A DNA stretch of 64,000 bases from Streptomyces sp. XM4193 (GCF_023072595.1 NZ_JALLGK010000003.1:124001-188000), one strand, 5' to 3'; positions 7,457 through 16,697 are shown, counted from the stretch's first letter. Program-made: numbers and translations. Notes: generated from the sequence alone by a model not told the origin.

Positions 7457-8467
7457 GTGGCCGTCGTCGAGCCATTCCGGCTGACCGTGCGGGACCAGGC
7501 CCTGGAAGCCGACATTCAGGCCGGGCTCTCTGCTGTCGAGGAGTCCCTGCTCGCGGGGACCAAGAGCGATGTGCCGTTCCTCACCGAAGCGGCCCAACAT
7601 CTGGTGCTGGCCGGGGGCAAGCGCTTCCGTCCGCTGCTGACCCTGCTCGCTTCGCGTTTCGGCGACCCGCAGGCCCCCGGAGTCGTACCGGCCGCCGTGG
7701 TCGTGGAGCTGACGCACCTCGCGACGCTCTACCACGACGACGTCATGGACGAGGCCGATGTGCGCCGCGGGGTCCCGAGCGCCAACGCCAACTGGGACAA
7801 CTCGATCGCCGTGCTCACCGGCGACTTCCTCTTCGCCCGCGCCTCGCGCATCCTCTCCGACCTCGGTGACGAGGCCGTGACCGTCCAGGCCGACGCCTTC
7901 GAGCGGCTGGTCACCGGTCAGATGCAGGAGACCGTCGGCCCGCGCGAGGGTCAGGACCCGATCGACCACTACCTGGAGGTCCTGGCGGGCAAGTCTGGTT
8001 CGCTGATCGCGGTCGCCTGCCACTTCGGCGCGATGCTGGCCGGCGCGCCCGAGCAGGTCGTGAGTGTGCTGACGCAGTACGGCGAGCGCATCGGCATCGC
8101 CTTCCAACTCGCCGACGACATCCTGGACATCGCCAGCGAGAGCCGCGAGTCCGGCAAGACCCCGGGCACCGATCTGCGCGAGGGCGTGGACACCCTGCCG
8201 ATACTGCATCTGCGGGCCATGGCGCGCGAGAGCGGTTCCGCCGGGGACCGGGAGCTTCTCGCCCGCATCGACGGCGATCTTTCGGACGACGGCCTGCTCG
8301 ACGAGGTCCTGGTGAGCCTGCGCGGACACGCCGCGCTCGACCGCGCCCGCAAGGACACCGTCGACCACGCCGAACGCGCCCGCGAGACGCTGGCCCCGCT
8401 TCCCGAGGGCCCGGCCAAGGACGCGCTCTCCCTGCTCTGCGACGCCGTGGTGCACCGCGCGGGCTGA
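7457..8467 (+). CDS. Polyprenyl diphosphate synthase (menaquinone side-chain type)
   Basis: 336-residue trans-prenyltransferase that chain-elongates allylic diphosphates with IPP. Both aspartate-rich motifs are present: FARM as LYHDDVMDEADVRRG and SARM as LADDILDIASE, plus the GGKRFRP substrate motif. Residues before the FARM are small, consistent with a long-chain (hepta- to nonaprenyl) product for menaquinone, but chain length cannot be read with certainty. The GTG start has AGGAG 5-6 nt upstream. Two direct TGACCAGCT copies (7403-7411, 7422-7430) lie in the divergent promoter region. The LolA-like gene follows after a 513-nt gap. Confidence 0.92.
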   Translation: MAVVEPFRLTVRDQALEADIQAGLSAVEESLLAGTKSDVPFLTEAAQHLVLAGGKRFRPLLTLLASRFGDPQAPGVVPAAVVVELTHLATLYHDDVMDEADVRRGVPSANANWDNSIAVLTGDFLFARASRILSDLGDEAVTVQADAFERLVTGQMQETVGPREGQDPIDHYLEVLAGKSGSLIAVACHFGAMLAGAPEQVVSVLTQYGERIGIAFQLADDILDIASESRESGKTPGTDLREGVDTLPILHLRAMARESGSAGDRELLARIDGDLSDDGLLDEVLVSLRGHAALDRARKDTVDHAERARETLAPLPEGPAKDALSLLCDAVVHRAG

Positions 8468-8980
8468 GACCCGCCGTCCGGGCCGTACGAGCCGTACGAG
8501 CCGTACGAGCCGCCGGTGTGCGCCGTACGCGGGCCGTACGGCGCGGGCCGGGCCTCGCGGACGGGGCGCGGGCCCGAGCCCCGCGGCAGTGCGCGCCGTG
8601 CGGCCGGGCTCGTGCACGGGCGGAGCCCGGCGGCGTCCGCGCCACCGCCAACACCCGCGTGGCGTACGCGGGTTCGTGACGTTCCTCTCTCCGGAAGCCG
8701 ACGCCGAGTGTCGACGCCGAGTGTCGACGCTGACGCCGCCGACGAGCGTCGAACGGACGGCGTGGGGCGGTGTGCGGGGCGCGGTCTCCGGGCCCGACCC
8801 GGAGGCCGACCCCTACGGGTGGGGGAGTCGGGATCATCCCCAAGGGGTAGCCATGAGCGACCGGGGGCTGACGCGCACCGCCGCCGATTCTGGTGCCATG
8901 GTGAGTACCACCCCGCACGATTGTGGGTCGTACGGGCGAGCGCAGGGGTGGACGTCGCCCGGATACGGAGGTCAACTCAG
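8468..8980. other. 513-nt intergenic region with short repeats
   Basis: The 5' part carries GCCGTACGA repeats (8480-8545) and near 8698-8740 direct CGACGCCGAGTGT repeats. No ORF with good start signals is convincing. The 3' end holds the promoter area and the GGAG of the LolA-like gene. Confidence 0.45.
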
Positions 8981-10255
8981 ATGACAGGTACGGAAGACAC
9001 GACCGGCTCCACGGACGCCGCGGCACCACGTCCACGGCGTCGCGCGGCCAGGTACGCCGTGCCGGTGGCGGTGCTGACGGTGGCGGTGGCGAGCATCGGG
9101 CTCGTCCCGGCGCTCGCCGACAACGGCGACCCCGATCTGCCGTCCCTGTCCGCCGAGGAACTGGTGGCGAAGATCGCCGAGTCGGACGTCGAGCACTTCT
9201 CCGGCACCGTCAAGACCCGGGCCGACCTCGGCCTGCCGGGCGGCTCCCTCCAGGACATGCTGCCCAGCGGCGACCCCTCTCTCGGTGACAGCGCCGCCGG
9301 CGACGTGGACGCCTCCGCCAGGCTCGCCTCGCTGCTGACCGGAAAGCACACGGTCGACGTGGCCGTCGACGGCCCGGAGAAGCAGCGCGCGACGCTCAAG
9401 GGCGACCGCGGCTCGTACACGATGGTGCACAACGACGGCTCGGTGTGGGGCTACGACAGCGAGTCGAAGACGGCGTTCCGCGGCGAGGCCCCCGACGGGG
9501 CCGACCGCAAGGGCGCGCCCGAGGACGCGCTGCCCAAGGGCGCCAACCCCCAGCAGCTCGCCAAGGAGCTGCTGGACCGGCTGGAGGACACCACCACCGT
9601 GTCGGTGCAGGGCACCACCAGGGTCGCCGACCGCGACGCCTACCAGCTGGCGGTCAAGCCCAAGGGCGCACCGGACTCCACCATCGACGCACTGCGCATC
9701 GCGGTGGACGCGGAGAACGGCGTACCGCTGAAGGTCACCCTGGACGCCAGGGGCGGTGGCGACCCGATCGGTGAAGTCGCCTTCCAGGACGTCGACTTCG
9801 GCAAGCCGGCGGCCTCCACCTTCGACTTCACGCCGCCCAAGGGCACCACCGTGATCGACGAGGAGGAGCTGGCCAAGCACCGCCCGGAGCCGGGCGACGC
9901 GCTGGGCTCCCTCCCCGGGCTGGAGGAGTTCCCCGGCATCGACGCGCTGCTCGACGGCAAGCACGCCAAGGACGGCAAGCACCCCGAGGGTCTGAAGGTC
10001 CTCGGCAAGGGCTGGAACACCGTGCTGGTGATGGAGGCGCCCGAGTCGGCCAAGGGCGAGAAGGCGCAGGAGCTGCCCGAGGGCGGCCGGATGGGCAAGC
10101 TGCTCGACGCCTACACCGACCGCGTCGAGGGCGACTTCGGCAAGGGCCGGGTCGTCGGCACCAAGGTCGTCAACGCGCTGCTGACGGACGACGGCAGCGT
10201 CTACGTCGGCGCGGTGACCAAGGAAGGTTTGATCAAGGCGGCCAACGCCGGCTGA
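8981..10255 (+). CDS. LolA-like / DUF2092-type secreted lipoprotein-carrier-fold protein
   Basis: 424 residues. An N-terminal Arg-rich stretch and one hydrophobic helix (YAVPVAVLTVAVASIGLVPALA) form a signal peptide or anchor, so the rest is outside the membrane. The mature part has the LolA/LppX-like half-barrel pattern (HFSGTVKTRADLGLP, repeated T-x-D-V strands, FDFTPPKGTTV). In actinomycetes such proteins are thought to bind lipids or report on envelope state; no reaction is implied. The ATG at 8981 with GGAG 11 nt upstream defines the start. The gene ends just before a strong bidirectional terminator. Confidence 0.8.
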   Translation: MTGTEDTTGSTDAAAPRPRRRAARYAVPVAVLTVAVASIGLVPALADNGDPDLPSLSAEELVAKIAESDVEHFSGTVKTRADLGLPGGSLQDMLPSGDPSLGDSAAGDVDASARLASLLTGKHTVDVAVDGPEKQRATLKGDRGSYTMVHNDGSVWGYDSESKTAFRGEAPDGADRKGAPEDALPKGANPQQLAKELLDRLEDTTTVSVQGTTRVADRDAYQLAVKPKGAPDSTIDALRIAVDAENGVPLKVTLDARGGGDPIGEVAFQDVDFGKPAASTFDFTPPKGTTVIDEEELAKHRPEPGDALGSLPGLEEFPGIDALLDGKHAKDGKHPEGLKVLGKGWNTVLVMEAPESAKGEKAQELPEGGRMGKLLDAYTDRVEGDFGKGRVVGTKVVNALLTDDGSVYVGAVTKEGLIKAANAG

Positions 10256-10384
10256 TCACAGGGCCGTTCGCGGCCCGCGGCGGTTGCCGGTGGACCCGGC
10301 AGCGCGTCGGAAGTTCGCCGCAGTGGGAGCGGAGAGAGCAGAAGACCGGAAGAGGGAGAAGAGCAGGGAAGCAGTAGAGCAGTG

Positions 10385-10416
10385 GGGCGGGGCACCAGGG
10401 TATGGGTGCCCCGCCC
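10385..10416. terminator. Bidirectional intrinsic terminator, 12-bp perfect stem
   Basis: GGGCGGGGCACC (10385-10396) and GGTGCCCCGCCC (10405-10416) form a perfect 12-bp stem with an 8-nt loop, between the convergent LolA-like gene and the small secreted-protein gene. There is no U-run, as is common in Streptomyces. Confidence 0.8.
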
Positions 10417-10434
10417 TCGTTCTGTGCGCGCTGC

Positions 10435-11043
10435 TCAGACGCAGATCCTGCCGCCCCACTCCGGCTCGTAGCCGTCCTCGACGACGCCCGCCCGGTAGCA
10501 GCCGGGGCGGATCGTCGTCGCGGTGCCGAACTCGTGCTTCTGCCCGGCGTCCAGCGTCTCCAGATGCGGACTGGCGACGACGGTCGGGACGGGCGCGGCC
10601 GTGTTCGCCGTGTTCTCGGCGTTCGCTGTGTTCTGGGAGTCCGCAGCGTTCTGGGAGTCCGCCGTGTTCTGGGAATTCTCGGAGTTCTCGGCGTTGCCCG
10701 TGTTCGCGGCGGTCGGGCTGCTCTGGGCGCCGGTGTCGGCCGGGGCGACGCGTTGGTAGAGAAGGCTGCCCGGTCGGGAGGCCCGGTCGGCGTCCCGCTG
10801 GTAGGTGACCTTGATCGTTCCTCGGTGGCCGGTCTCGGTGATCAGCAGGCACAGCCGGCCGGAGCTGACCTGTGTGCAGCTCAGCGCCTCGCGCGGGACC
10901 TCCGCCGGGCCCGCGGCGACGTGCTGCCGAGCGACCGAACTGCCCGCGGGCAGCAGCGCGAGCACAGCCGCGCCGGCGACGAGGGCGGTCCCCGCCCTGC
11001 GCAGCGCTCGCGGACGGTGGAGGGTACGGCGGGCTGCGGGCAT
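10435..11043 (-). CDS. Secreted hypothetical protein with an Asn/Ala/Ser-rich repeat linker
   Basis: 202 residues. A twin-Arg-like basic N-terminus plus a hydrophobic segment (ALVAGAAVLALLPAGSSVA) indicates export. About 40 residues in the middle repeat (S/E/A)xNT units (ENSQNTADSQNAADSQNTAN), probably a flexible linker. Conserved-looking Cys pairs flank it (SCTQVSSGRLCLLI; GCYRAG ... GRICV), suggesting two small disulfide-stabilised beta modules. The ATG at 11043 has GAGGAG upstream. Function unknown. Confidence 0.7.
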   Translation of the reverse strand: MPAARRTLHRPRALRRAGTALVAGAAVLALLPAGSSVARQHVAAGPAEVPREALSCTQVSSGRLCLLITETGHRGTIKVTYQRDADRASRPGSLLYQRVAPADTGAQSSPTAANTGNAENSENSQNTADSQNAADSQNTANAENTANTAAPVPTVVASPHLETLDAGQKHEFGTATTIRPGCYRAGVVEDGYEPEWGGRICV

Positions 11044-11257
11044 GTGATCTCTCCTCGGATGCGCTGCGTCGGGCGGGCCTCGGCGGCGCGCACGGGGCTG
11101 CCGCACGCGCCACCGGCCCACCTTCCTGCGCGTTCCCGCCGCCCGCATCCGCTGCGTCGCGTCCGGGATCCGTATGGGGGAGAGGGCCAGCCGTACAGAG
11201 GCACGGGCCCGTGTTCCGCAGGGCCGGCGAACGTCCGGCGGGACCTCGGCCGAGGGC

Positions 11258-11473
11258 TCAGCGGGGGCCGTCCCCCTCCTCCGGGCTGCGGCGCCCGCCG
11301 CTGCCGTCGGTGGGCCCGCGGCCACCGGACTCCTGGCTGCGCCGATAGCGCACGATCGCCAGCGTCACCGCCCCCGCGACGAGGGCGATTCCGGCCAGCA
11401 GCAGGAGCACCGAGGTGCCGGAACCGCCGTCCGGTTCGGGCGGGGCGACGTCGGTCAGTCGGATCGTCAGCAT
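11258..11473 (-). CDS. Small single-pass membrane protein (71 aa)
   Basis: 71 residues with one transmembrane helix (TSVLLLLAGIALVAGAVTLA) followed by basic residues (IVRYRRSQ) and a Gly/Ser/Asp-rich tail. The ATG at 11473 overlaps the end of the upstream membrane-protein gene by 7 nt, with GAGAAGG upstream, so the two are translationally coupled. No family recognised; probably a partner of the multispanning protein. Confidence 0.6.
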   Translation of the reverse strand: MLTIRLTDVAPPEPDGGSGTSVLLLLAGIALVAGAVTLAIVRYRRSQESGGRGPTDGSGGRRSPEEGDGPR

Positions 11474-12756
11474 GTCGGTCGGCCTTCTCTCTGGTCGCGT
11501 TCGGGACGGTCCGGGGGTGGCGGTTCCGGACCGGTGCCGCCACCCCCGGACCGGAGTTCGGAGGTGCGCAGTCGCGGGTCGGCGGTGTGCGGGTCGTCCG
11601 GCGGCGGGCGGTGGGTGCGATGGGTGTGGTGCGTGTCGGCGTGGGTGCGGGTGGGTGCCCGGGTGTGGGCCTGGGCGGTGAGTCCCAGCACCAGCGTCAG
11701 CAGCACCGGGAACTCCAGGTACGCGTGGTACGTCGCCACCGCCGCGTACAGCTGCTTGCCGGTCGCGTAGTCGCTCGCGAACAGCGCCGCCAGCGCGACC
11801 GTACCGGCCAGCCCCAGCAGCCAGACGCGTACGCCGCGCAGTACCGGCACCCGCCGCTCGAACGAGGCGGTGGCCGCGGGCGCGTAGCGCGGCAGGAACC
11901 ACACCCACACCACGTAGTGCATCGTCTGGAGGAACGCGAACACCGCCAGGAACCGCAGCGCGACCGGCGAATCCGTCCAGGCGGGCGGGGTGTGCGCGGC
12001 GGAGAGCCGGTCGGTCTCCGCGCTCCGTTCCGCCAGCAGGCCGTCGAGGGCGCCCAGGAGCAGAAGCAGCGGGAGCACCACCACCCAGACGAGCTGAAGC
12101 GCGCGGAACAGCCGCCGCCCGCGGGCCAGTTGGCGCGACCACTCCCACAGGAAGAGCAACGGCACCAGATTGTGCAGATGCGTCAGTACGACGAAGTGGT
12201 GCGCCGGGTTGGCCAGCGAACAGGCCGCCGCGAGGCCCAGCACCGCACAGGCGCCGGTCAGCAGCATCGGACGGCCGCGCAGCCCGTACCGGCAGGCGAG
12301 GCCCAACAGCCCGTAGGCCAGGCAGATCTCGGCCGCCCGGCTCAGCTCACTCGCGGGGACCGCCCGGCAGAGCACGATGCCGGTGCAGAGCGCCAGCAGC
12401 AGCTTCAGCAACGGCCCTGCCAGTACGCCGCCGAACCGGCCCAGTACGTAGCGCAGTTCGGTGACGTTGTGCAGCAGCCCGAAGAGGGCGAGCCCGAACA
12501 CCGTGGTGGCGGCGGGCAGTTGGAGCGCCAGCGCGAGCGCGACCGAGATCGCGGCGACGAACGCGCACAGCGCGACCGTGCCGGGCGCCGGTTCTTCGGA
12601 CGCGGTCTGCCCGGAGACGGTTTTCCCGGAGGCGTTCTGCCCGGGCGCCGGGGGCCGTTGGTCCGGCGCTGACGGCAGTGACGGCGGCGCGGCGTCGCCC
12701 GGCGGTCCGACTGCCCCGGTCGGCAGGGGAGTCGGCGGTGTGCGGTCCGTGCGCAT
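11467..12756 (-). CDS. Multispanning integral membrane protein, unknown function
   Basis: 429 residues with roughly nine to ten predicted helices between residues 40 and 370, preceded by a Pro/Gln-rich cytoplasmic leader and followed by a His/Thr/Pro-rich tail containing HxHxTH-type runs. His residues occur in helices (HHFVVLTHLHNLVPLLFLWEW; MHYVVWVW), which could bind metal or haem, but I recognise no family. The ATG at 12756 (GGAGAGG 9 nt upstream) fits better than the start ten codons earlier. It overlaps the small membrane-protein gene downstream. Confidence 0.7.
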   Translation of the reverse strand: MRTDRTPPTPLPTGAVGPPGDAAPPSLPSAPDQRPPAPGQNASGKTVSGQTASEEPAPGTVALCAFVAAISVALALALQLPAATTVFGLALFGLLHNVTELRYVLGRFGGVLAGPLLKLLLALCTGIVLCRAVPASELSRAAEICLAYGLLGLACRYGLRGRPMLLTGACAVLGLAAACSLANPAHHFVVLTHLHNLVPLLFLWEWSRQLARGRRLFRALQLVWVVVLPLLLLLGALDGLLAERSAETDRLSAAHTPPAWTDSPVALRFLAVFAFLQTMHYVVWVWFLPRYAPAATASFERRVPVLRGVRVWLLGLAGTVALAALFASDYATGKQLYAAVATYHAYLEFPVLLTLVLGLTAQAHTRAPTRTHADTHHTHRTHRPPPDDPHTADPRLRTSELRSGGGGTGPEPPPPDRPERDQREGRPTC

Positions 12757-12788
12757 CGCGCCACCTCTCCCGTGGCACGATCGCACCC

Positions 12789-13130
12789 GTGCCCTACGCC
12801 CTGGCTCTCGGCCTCACCCTGCTGGTCGAAGTCCCGCTCTGCACAGCGGTGTTGACCCGGACGAGCCCCGTTCCGGCGGCTCGGGCACTGGCTGCGGCCG
12901 TCCTCGTCAACCTGGTGACGCACCCGCCGTTGTGGTGGTTCCTGAGCACGGCCGGGCACGACGGAGCAGCACCCTACTTGCTGCTCGTCCTGACCGCCGA
13001 AGCGGCCGTCTGCCTGGTCGAGGCCCTGCTGCTGCGCCGGTGGCTGCGGTTGAGCGGGGTGCTCCCGTACGCGACCGCGCTCACCACCAACGCCGCCTCG
13101 GTGCTCGTGGGCGGGCTTGTGCTCGGCTGA
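12789..13130 (+). CDS. Small integral membrane protein (113 aa)
   Basis: 113 residues with about four hydrophobic helices (ALALGLTLLVEVPLCTAVL, AAAVLVNLVTHPPLWWFL, YLLLVLTAEAAVCLVEALLL, AASVLVGGLVLG). It is divergent from, and 32 bp away from, the multispanning gene, so the two share a promoter region and perhaps a function. The GTG start lacks a clear ribosome binding site. Family not recognised. Confidence 0.65.
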   Translation: MPYALALGLTLLVEVPLCTAVLTRTSPVPAARALAAAVLVNLVTHPPLWWFLSTAGHDGAAPYLLLVLTAEAAVCLVEALLLRRWLRLSGVLPYATALTTNAASVLVGGLVLG

Positions 13131-13222
13131 GCGCGCGCGGGCGCCGCCGGGCGCCGTTGCCCGTGCAGGCCGCCGGGTGCAGGTGGGCCGGGTGCAGGTG
13201 GGCCTTGCTCAGGTGGGCCGGG

Positions 13223-15013
13223 TCAGCGGCCCAGGGGGAGCCGTCCTCTGCGCGAGGCGGCGAACAGCGCCTCGACGGTGGCCAGTTTGACCCGTGAGCG
13301 GCCCTCCCGCGCACCCGCGGCCAGCTCCACCCGGTGGATGGCCGCCAGCCCCCGGGCGTTCACGGTGCGCCGGGCACGGCGCCGTACCAGTCTGGCGAAC
13401 GCCCGTGCGCTGCCGCGGGGTTCGGGCAGTCGGCCGGCGATCGCGTCGGCCAGCAGCGTGCCGATCGTCTCCGCGGCGCAGACGCGGTTGGCGCCGATGC
13501 CGCCGGAGGGGCCGCGCTTGATCCAGCCCACCACATAAGTCCCCGGCCGGTCCGCCACCCGGCCGGCCTCGTGCGGCACCGTACCGCTGTCCTCGTCGAA
13601 GGGGAGCCCGGCGGGCGGCCTGCCCCGGTAGCCGACCGCACGCACCAACGCCCCTGCGGGCAGGTCGACTTCGGCCTCGGCGCCGGTGGCGCGCACCGCC
13701 CGTACGGCGTCCTCGCCCAGCGCGGCGACCGGAGCGGAGTGGAAGCGCAGCACGATTCGGCGGCGGCCCTCGCCGGGCGCGCGCGACCAGTCCACCCGCT
13801 CGCGTGCCACGTCCGCCAGCACGGCGGCACGGTCGGAGGGCGCCGCGCCGTCGATGGTCGCCCCGATGCGGGCATCGTGGTCGTCGACCACCAGATCCAC
13901 GTTCGGAAGATGCTTCAGTGCCAGCAACTCCGAGGCGGTGTACGCCGCGTGCTCGGGGCCCCTGCGGCCCAGCAGCACGACCTCCCGCACCCGCCCGTTG
14001 CGCAGCGCCGCCAGCGCCGGACCGGCGATGTCGGTGGCCGCGAGCGCGTCCGGGTCGGCGACCAGCAGTCGGGCTACGTCCAGCGCCACATTGCCGTTGC
14101 CGACCACGACGACGCGCTCCGCCGCCAACACCGCGGCACCCGCGTCCGGTTCGGCGTCCGGATGGGCGTTGTACCAGGAGACGAGCGAGGTGGCGGCGAC
14201 GCTCCCGGCCAGCTGCTCGCCGGGTATCCCGATGCTGCGGGCGTCCGAGGCCCCCACCGCGTAGACGACCGCGTCGTGGTGCGCGGCCACCTCCTCGACG
14301 CTGAGGTCCTCGCCGATCTCGACGCCCAGCCGCAGCCGAGTCCGGGGGTGGTCGTGGAACCGGGCGAAGGACTCGCCCACCTTCTTGGTCGACGGATGGT
14401 CGGGTGCGACCCCGTAGCGCACCAGCCCGCCGGCCATCGGGAGCCGGTCGATCAGCGTGACCTCGGCGTTGGTGTGCAGCAGCAGATCCTCGGCCGCGTA
14501 CATCCCGGCGGGGCCGGTGCCCACGACCGCGACGCGCAGCGGACCGAAGTCGGCGGGCAGCACGCGGTCGAAGCGCGGCGCGCCCCAGTGGTGGAAGTTC
14601 GGCGAGGGGTCGGCGGCGGGTGCGGGCTCGGGCGTGCGGGCCCCGGGCGCGGCGGTTTCGGCGGGTACGGCGGTTTCAGCGGTTTCAGCGGTTTCAGCGG
14701 TTTCGGCGGTGGCTTCCGCGGTGGGCGTGGTGGCGGCGTCGGGTGACGACTCGGTCGAACTCGGCTCGTAGTAGGCCGCGTTGAGGGCCGCGTACTCGCG
14801 CTGGCTGCTGGGCAGCGCCGGCACCGGGAGGATCGCGTCCACCGGGCAGGCGTCCGCACAGGCACCGCAGTCGATGCAGGCCCGGGGGTCGATGTGCAGC
14901 ATCTCGGTGCTGCCGAACGCCCGTTCCTCGGGGGTGGGGTGGATGCAGTTGACCGGGCACACCGCGACACAGGTGGCGTCCTGGCAGCAGGTCTGGGTGA
15001 TCGCGTAGGCCAT
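13223..15013 (-). CDS. fprB: Ferredoxin-ferredoxin:NADP+ reductase fusion (FprB type)
   Basis: 596 residues. Residues 1-70 form a 7Fe/8Fe bacterial ferredoxin with two cysteine clusters (CCQDATCVAVCPVNC; CIDCGACADACPV). A low-complexity linker with repeated Glu-Thr-Ala, encoded by 9-bp GGTTTCAGC repeats near 14660-14705, joins it to an adrenodoxin-reductase-like flavoprotein: FAD motif VGTGPAGMYAAEDLL, NADP motif VVGNGNVALDVAR and the C-terminal GWIKRGPSGGIGANR block. The enzyme would carry electrons between NADPH and the fused or external ferredoxin. Mycobacterial FprB has the same architecture. Upstream on the same strand is an AurF-like di-iron protein, the same neighbour I recall for fprB in M. 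tuberculosis. Confidence 0.92.
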   Translation of the reverse strand: MAYAITQTCCQDATCVAVCPVNCIHPTPEERAFGSTEMLHIDPRACIDCGACADACPVDAILPVPALPSSQREYAALNAAYYEPSSTESSPDAATTPTAEATAETAETAETAETAVPAETAAPGARTPEPAPAADPSPNFHHWGAPRFDRVLPADFGPLRVAVVGTGPAGMYAAEDLLLHTNAEVTLIDRLPMAGGLVRYGVAPDHPSTKKVGESFARFHDHPRTRLRLGVEIGEDLSVEEVAAHHDAVVYAVGASDARSIGIPGEQLAGSVAATSLVSWYNAHPDAEPDAGAAVLAAERVVVVGNGNVALDVARLLVADPDALAATDIAGPALAALRNGRVREVVLLGRRGPEHAAYTASELLALKHLPNVDLVVDDHDARIGATIDGAAPSDRAAVLADVARERVDWSRAPGEGRRRIVLRFHSAPVAALGEDAVRAVRATGAEAEVDLPAGALVRAVGYRGRPPAGLPFDEDSGTVPHEAGRVADRPGTYVVGWIKRGPSGGIGANRVCAAETIGTLLADAIAGRLPEPRGSARAFARLVRRRARRTVNARGLAAIHRVELAAGAREGRSRVKLATVEALFAASRRGRLPLGR

Positions 15014-15309
15014 GATTCAACGTCTCTGTGTCAGGCCCGGCCGAATGCGTTCGGGCTCGTCGGGGGTGTGCGTCGTCGGGTCGCGGGTGCGTGGGGCGGC
15101 GCCGGAGCGGGGCGCGTACGAGCACGCGGAGTGGGATGGTGCGGGCGTGCCCGTACGCGGACGGTGGGGTGCTCGCCGCAGGCCGGTCCCGGCTGCCGCG
15201 CGGGCAGCCGGGACCGCCGGGGCGGGCCGAACGAACCGGATCGGTCGGACGATCCGGCGGCGGTCGGGCGGGCAGGGTCGGTCGGTCCGGCGGGCAGGGG
15301 CGGGTGGGC

Positions 15310-16236
15310 TCAGATGAGATGGGCCCGCTTGTAGAACACCAGCGCCGGCTTGGTCAGGAGCCCGGCCGAGGCCAGGAACTCCATCAGGCCCGCGCAGCTG
15401 GATCGCATCATCGACTTGTGGTGCTCGTTGGCCGCCGCCTCGGAACGCGCGCGCTTCTCGTCCAGACCCGCGTTGCGGTACACGTCGCGGCTCACCATGC
15501 TGGTGACGATCACATACGCGGCGATCGAGATGACCAGCGCGCTGAACCGCCTGCGGATCGGGCCGGCGCGGCGCATCTGCCGCAGCGTCTCGTCCCTAGC
15601 GAACTTCATGTGCCGGGACTCCTCGACGACATGGATGTTGTTGATGGTGCGCACGAAGGGCACCACCCGCTCGTCGCGCATCCAGTCGCGCTGCATCACG
15701 TCGAGCACCTCCTCGGCCACCAGGATCGCCGCGTACGCGGCCTCGCCGACCGCCAACGTCTTGAATCCGCGGCCCAGTTCGATCGCGGCGCGGCGCGGGC
15801 GGTACGCCGGGGCGCCCAGCTTCGCCGCGCCGCGGGCGAACATGATCGAGTGCCGGCACTCGTCGGCGATCTCCGTCAGCGCCCACTGGAAACGGGCGTC
15901 GGTGGGGTCCTTCGCGTAGAGGTCCCGCAGGATCATCTGCTGGAGGATCATCTCGAACCAGATGCCCGTGCTGGCGACCGACGCCGCCTCCTGGCGGGTC
16001 AGCTCCTTGCGCTGGGCATCGGTCAGCTCGTCCCAGTAGGCGGTGCCGTAGAGCGTGCTCCACTCCGGGCTCGCACCGTGGAAATCCTTGTCCAGTGGGG
16101 TCTGCCAGTCGACCTCGGTGACGGGGTCGTAGGACAGCATCTCCGAGGACTCCAGCAGTCGTTGCGAGATCTGCTCGCGGCTCTCGTCGCGCGCGGGCTC
16201 GTCGTGCGTGTCCGGCCGTATGTCGATGCCTGCCAT
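15310..16236 (-). CDS. AurF-like di-iron oxygenase family protein
   Basis: 308 residues with a ferritin-like four-helix core. Carboxylate/His ligands expected for a di-iron centre are visible: RQEAASVASTGIWFE, EIADECRHSIMFAR, VAEEVLDVMQRDW and NNIHVVEESRHMKFAR, giving two ExxRH/ExxxH-type pairs. The family includes p-aminobenzoate N-oxygenase (AurF, CmlI) and desaturase-like relatives; the substrate here is unknown. The ATG at 16236 has GAGGAG upstream. It is 296 bp upstream of the FprB-type reductase, a plausible electron donor. A CTTGTTA-N11-TAACAAG palindrome lies about 170 bp upstream. Confidence 0.85.
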   Translation of the reverse strand: MAGIDIRPDTHDEPARDESREQISQRLLESSEMLSYDPVTEVDWQTPLDKDFHGASPEWSTLYGTAYWDELTDAQRKELTRQEAASVASTGIWFEMILQQMILRDLYAKDPTDARFQWALTEIADECRHSIMFARGAAKLGAPAYRPRRAAIELGRGFKTLAVGEAAYAAILVAEEVLDVMQRDWMRDERVVPFVRTINNIHVVEESRHMKFARDETLRQMRRAGPIRRRFSALVISIAAYVIVTSMVSRDVYRNAGLDEKRARSEAAANEHHKSMMRSSCAGLMEFLASAGLLTKPALVFYKRAHLI

Positions 16237-16407
16237 GCGGGGCTCCTCGTCGAGTTGCCTGAACTTCCTCGAGTCTGTGGGGAGTCGGTCTGTCTCCGGT
16301 GGGTTCTCGTGCCGTCGGCGGTGCCGGCGCTGCCGCGCGCCCCCGGACCGCTCCGGACGGGACCCGACGGCCGCCGTCCGACGGGGCGGGCGACGGTCGA
16401 CCGATCG

Positions 16408-16432
16408 CTTGTTAGACGGAATGTATAACAAG
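16408..16432. promoter_or_regulatory. Palindromic operator upstream of the AurF-like gene
   Basis: CTTGTTA (16408-16414) and TAACAAG (16426-16432) form a perfect 7-bp inverted repeat with an 11-nt spacer, in the most AT-rich spot of the region. TACATT on the minus strand inside it is a possible -10. Spacing and length suit a dimeric TetR- or GntR-type regulator; no regulator gene is adjacent. Confidence 0.6.
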
Positions 16433-16697
16433 GTACCCGGTGGGGCCCACCCTCATGCTGTGAAGAATCCATGCAGCCCGAACCGGCCCGTCCGCCCGTG
16501 CGGACACGCCGCCGCGCCCCGCCTCCGGCGAGGTGCCGGAAACGGGGCGCGGCGGGAGCGTCCTGCGGTGGGTGGCGTCGTACGGGGCGTACAGGGCGTG
16601 TGGGGCGGAGGTGACGTACGCGGCGGGGTGTGGGTGCGTCCCGTCTGTCCGTCGCGGGGCCTCGTGCGGCCGAGTCCCGCCTGTCGGGCCCACCGGC

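Noticed and set aside
13881-13896. TGGTCGTCGACCA as a second DasR site
   Set aside because: The half-sites are 3 nt apart instead of 2 and lie inside the FprB coding sequence.
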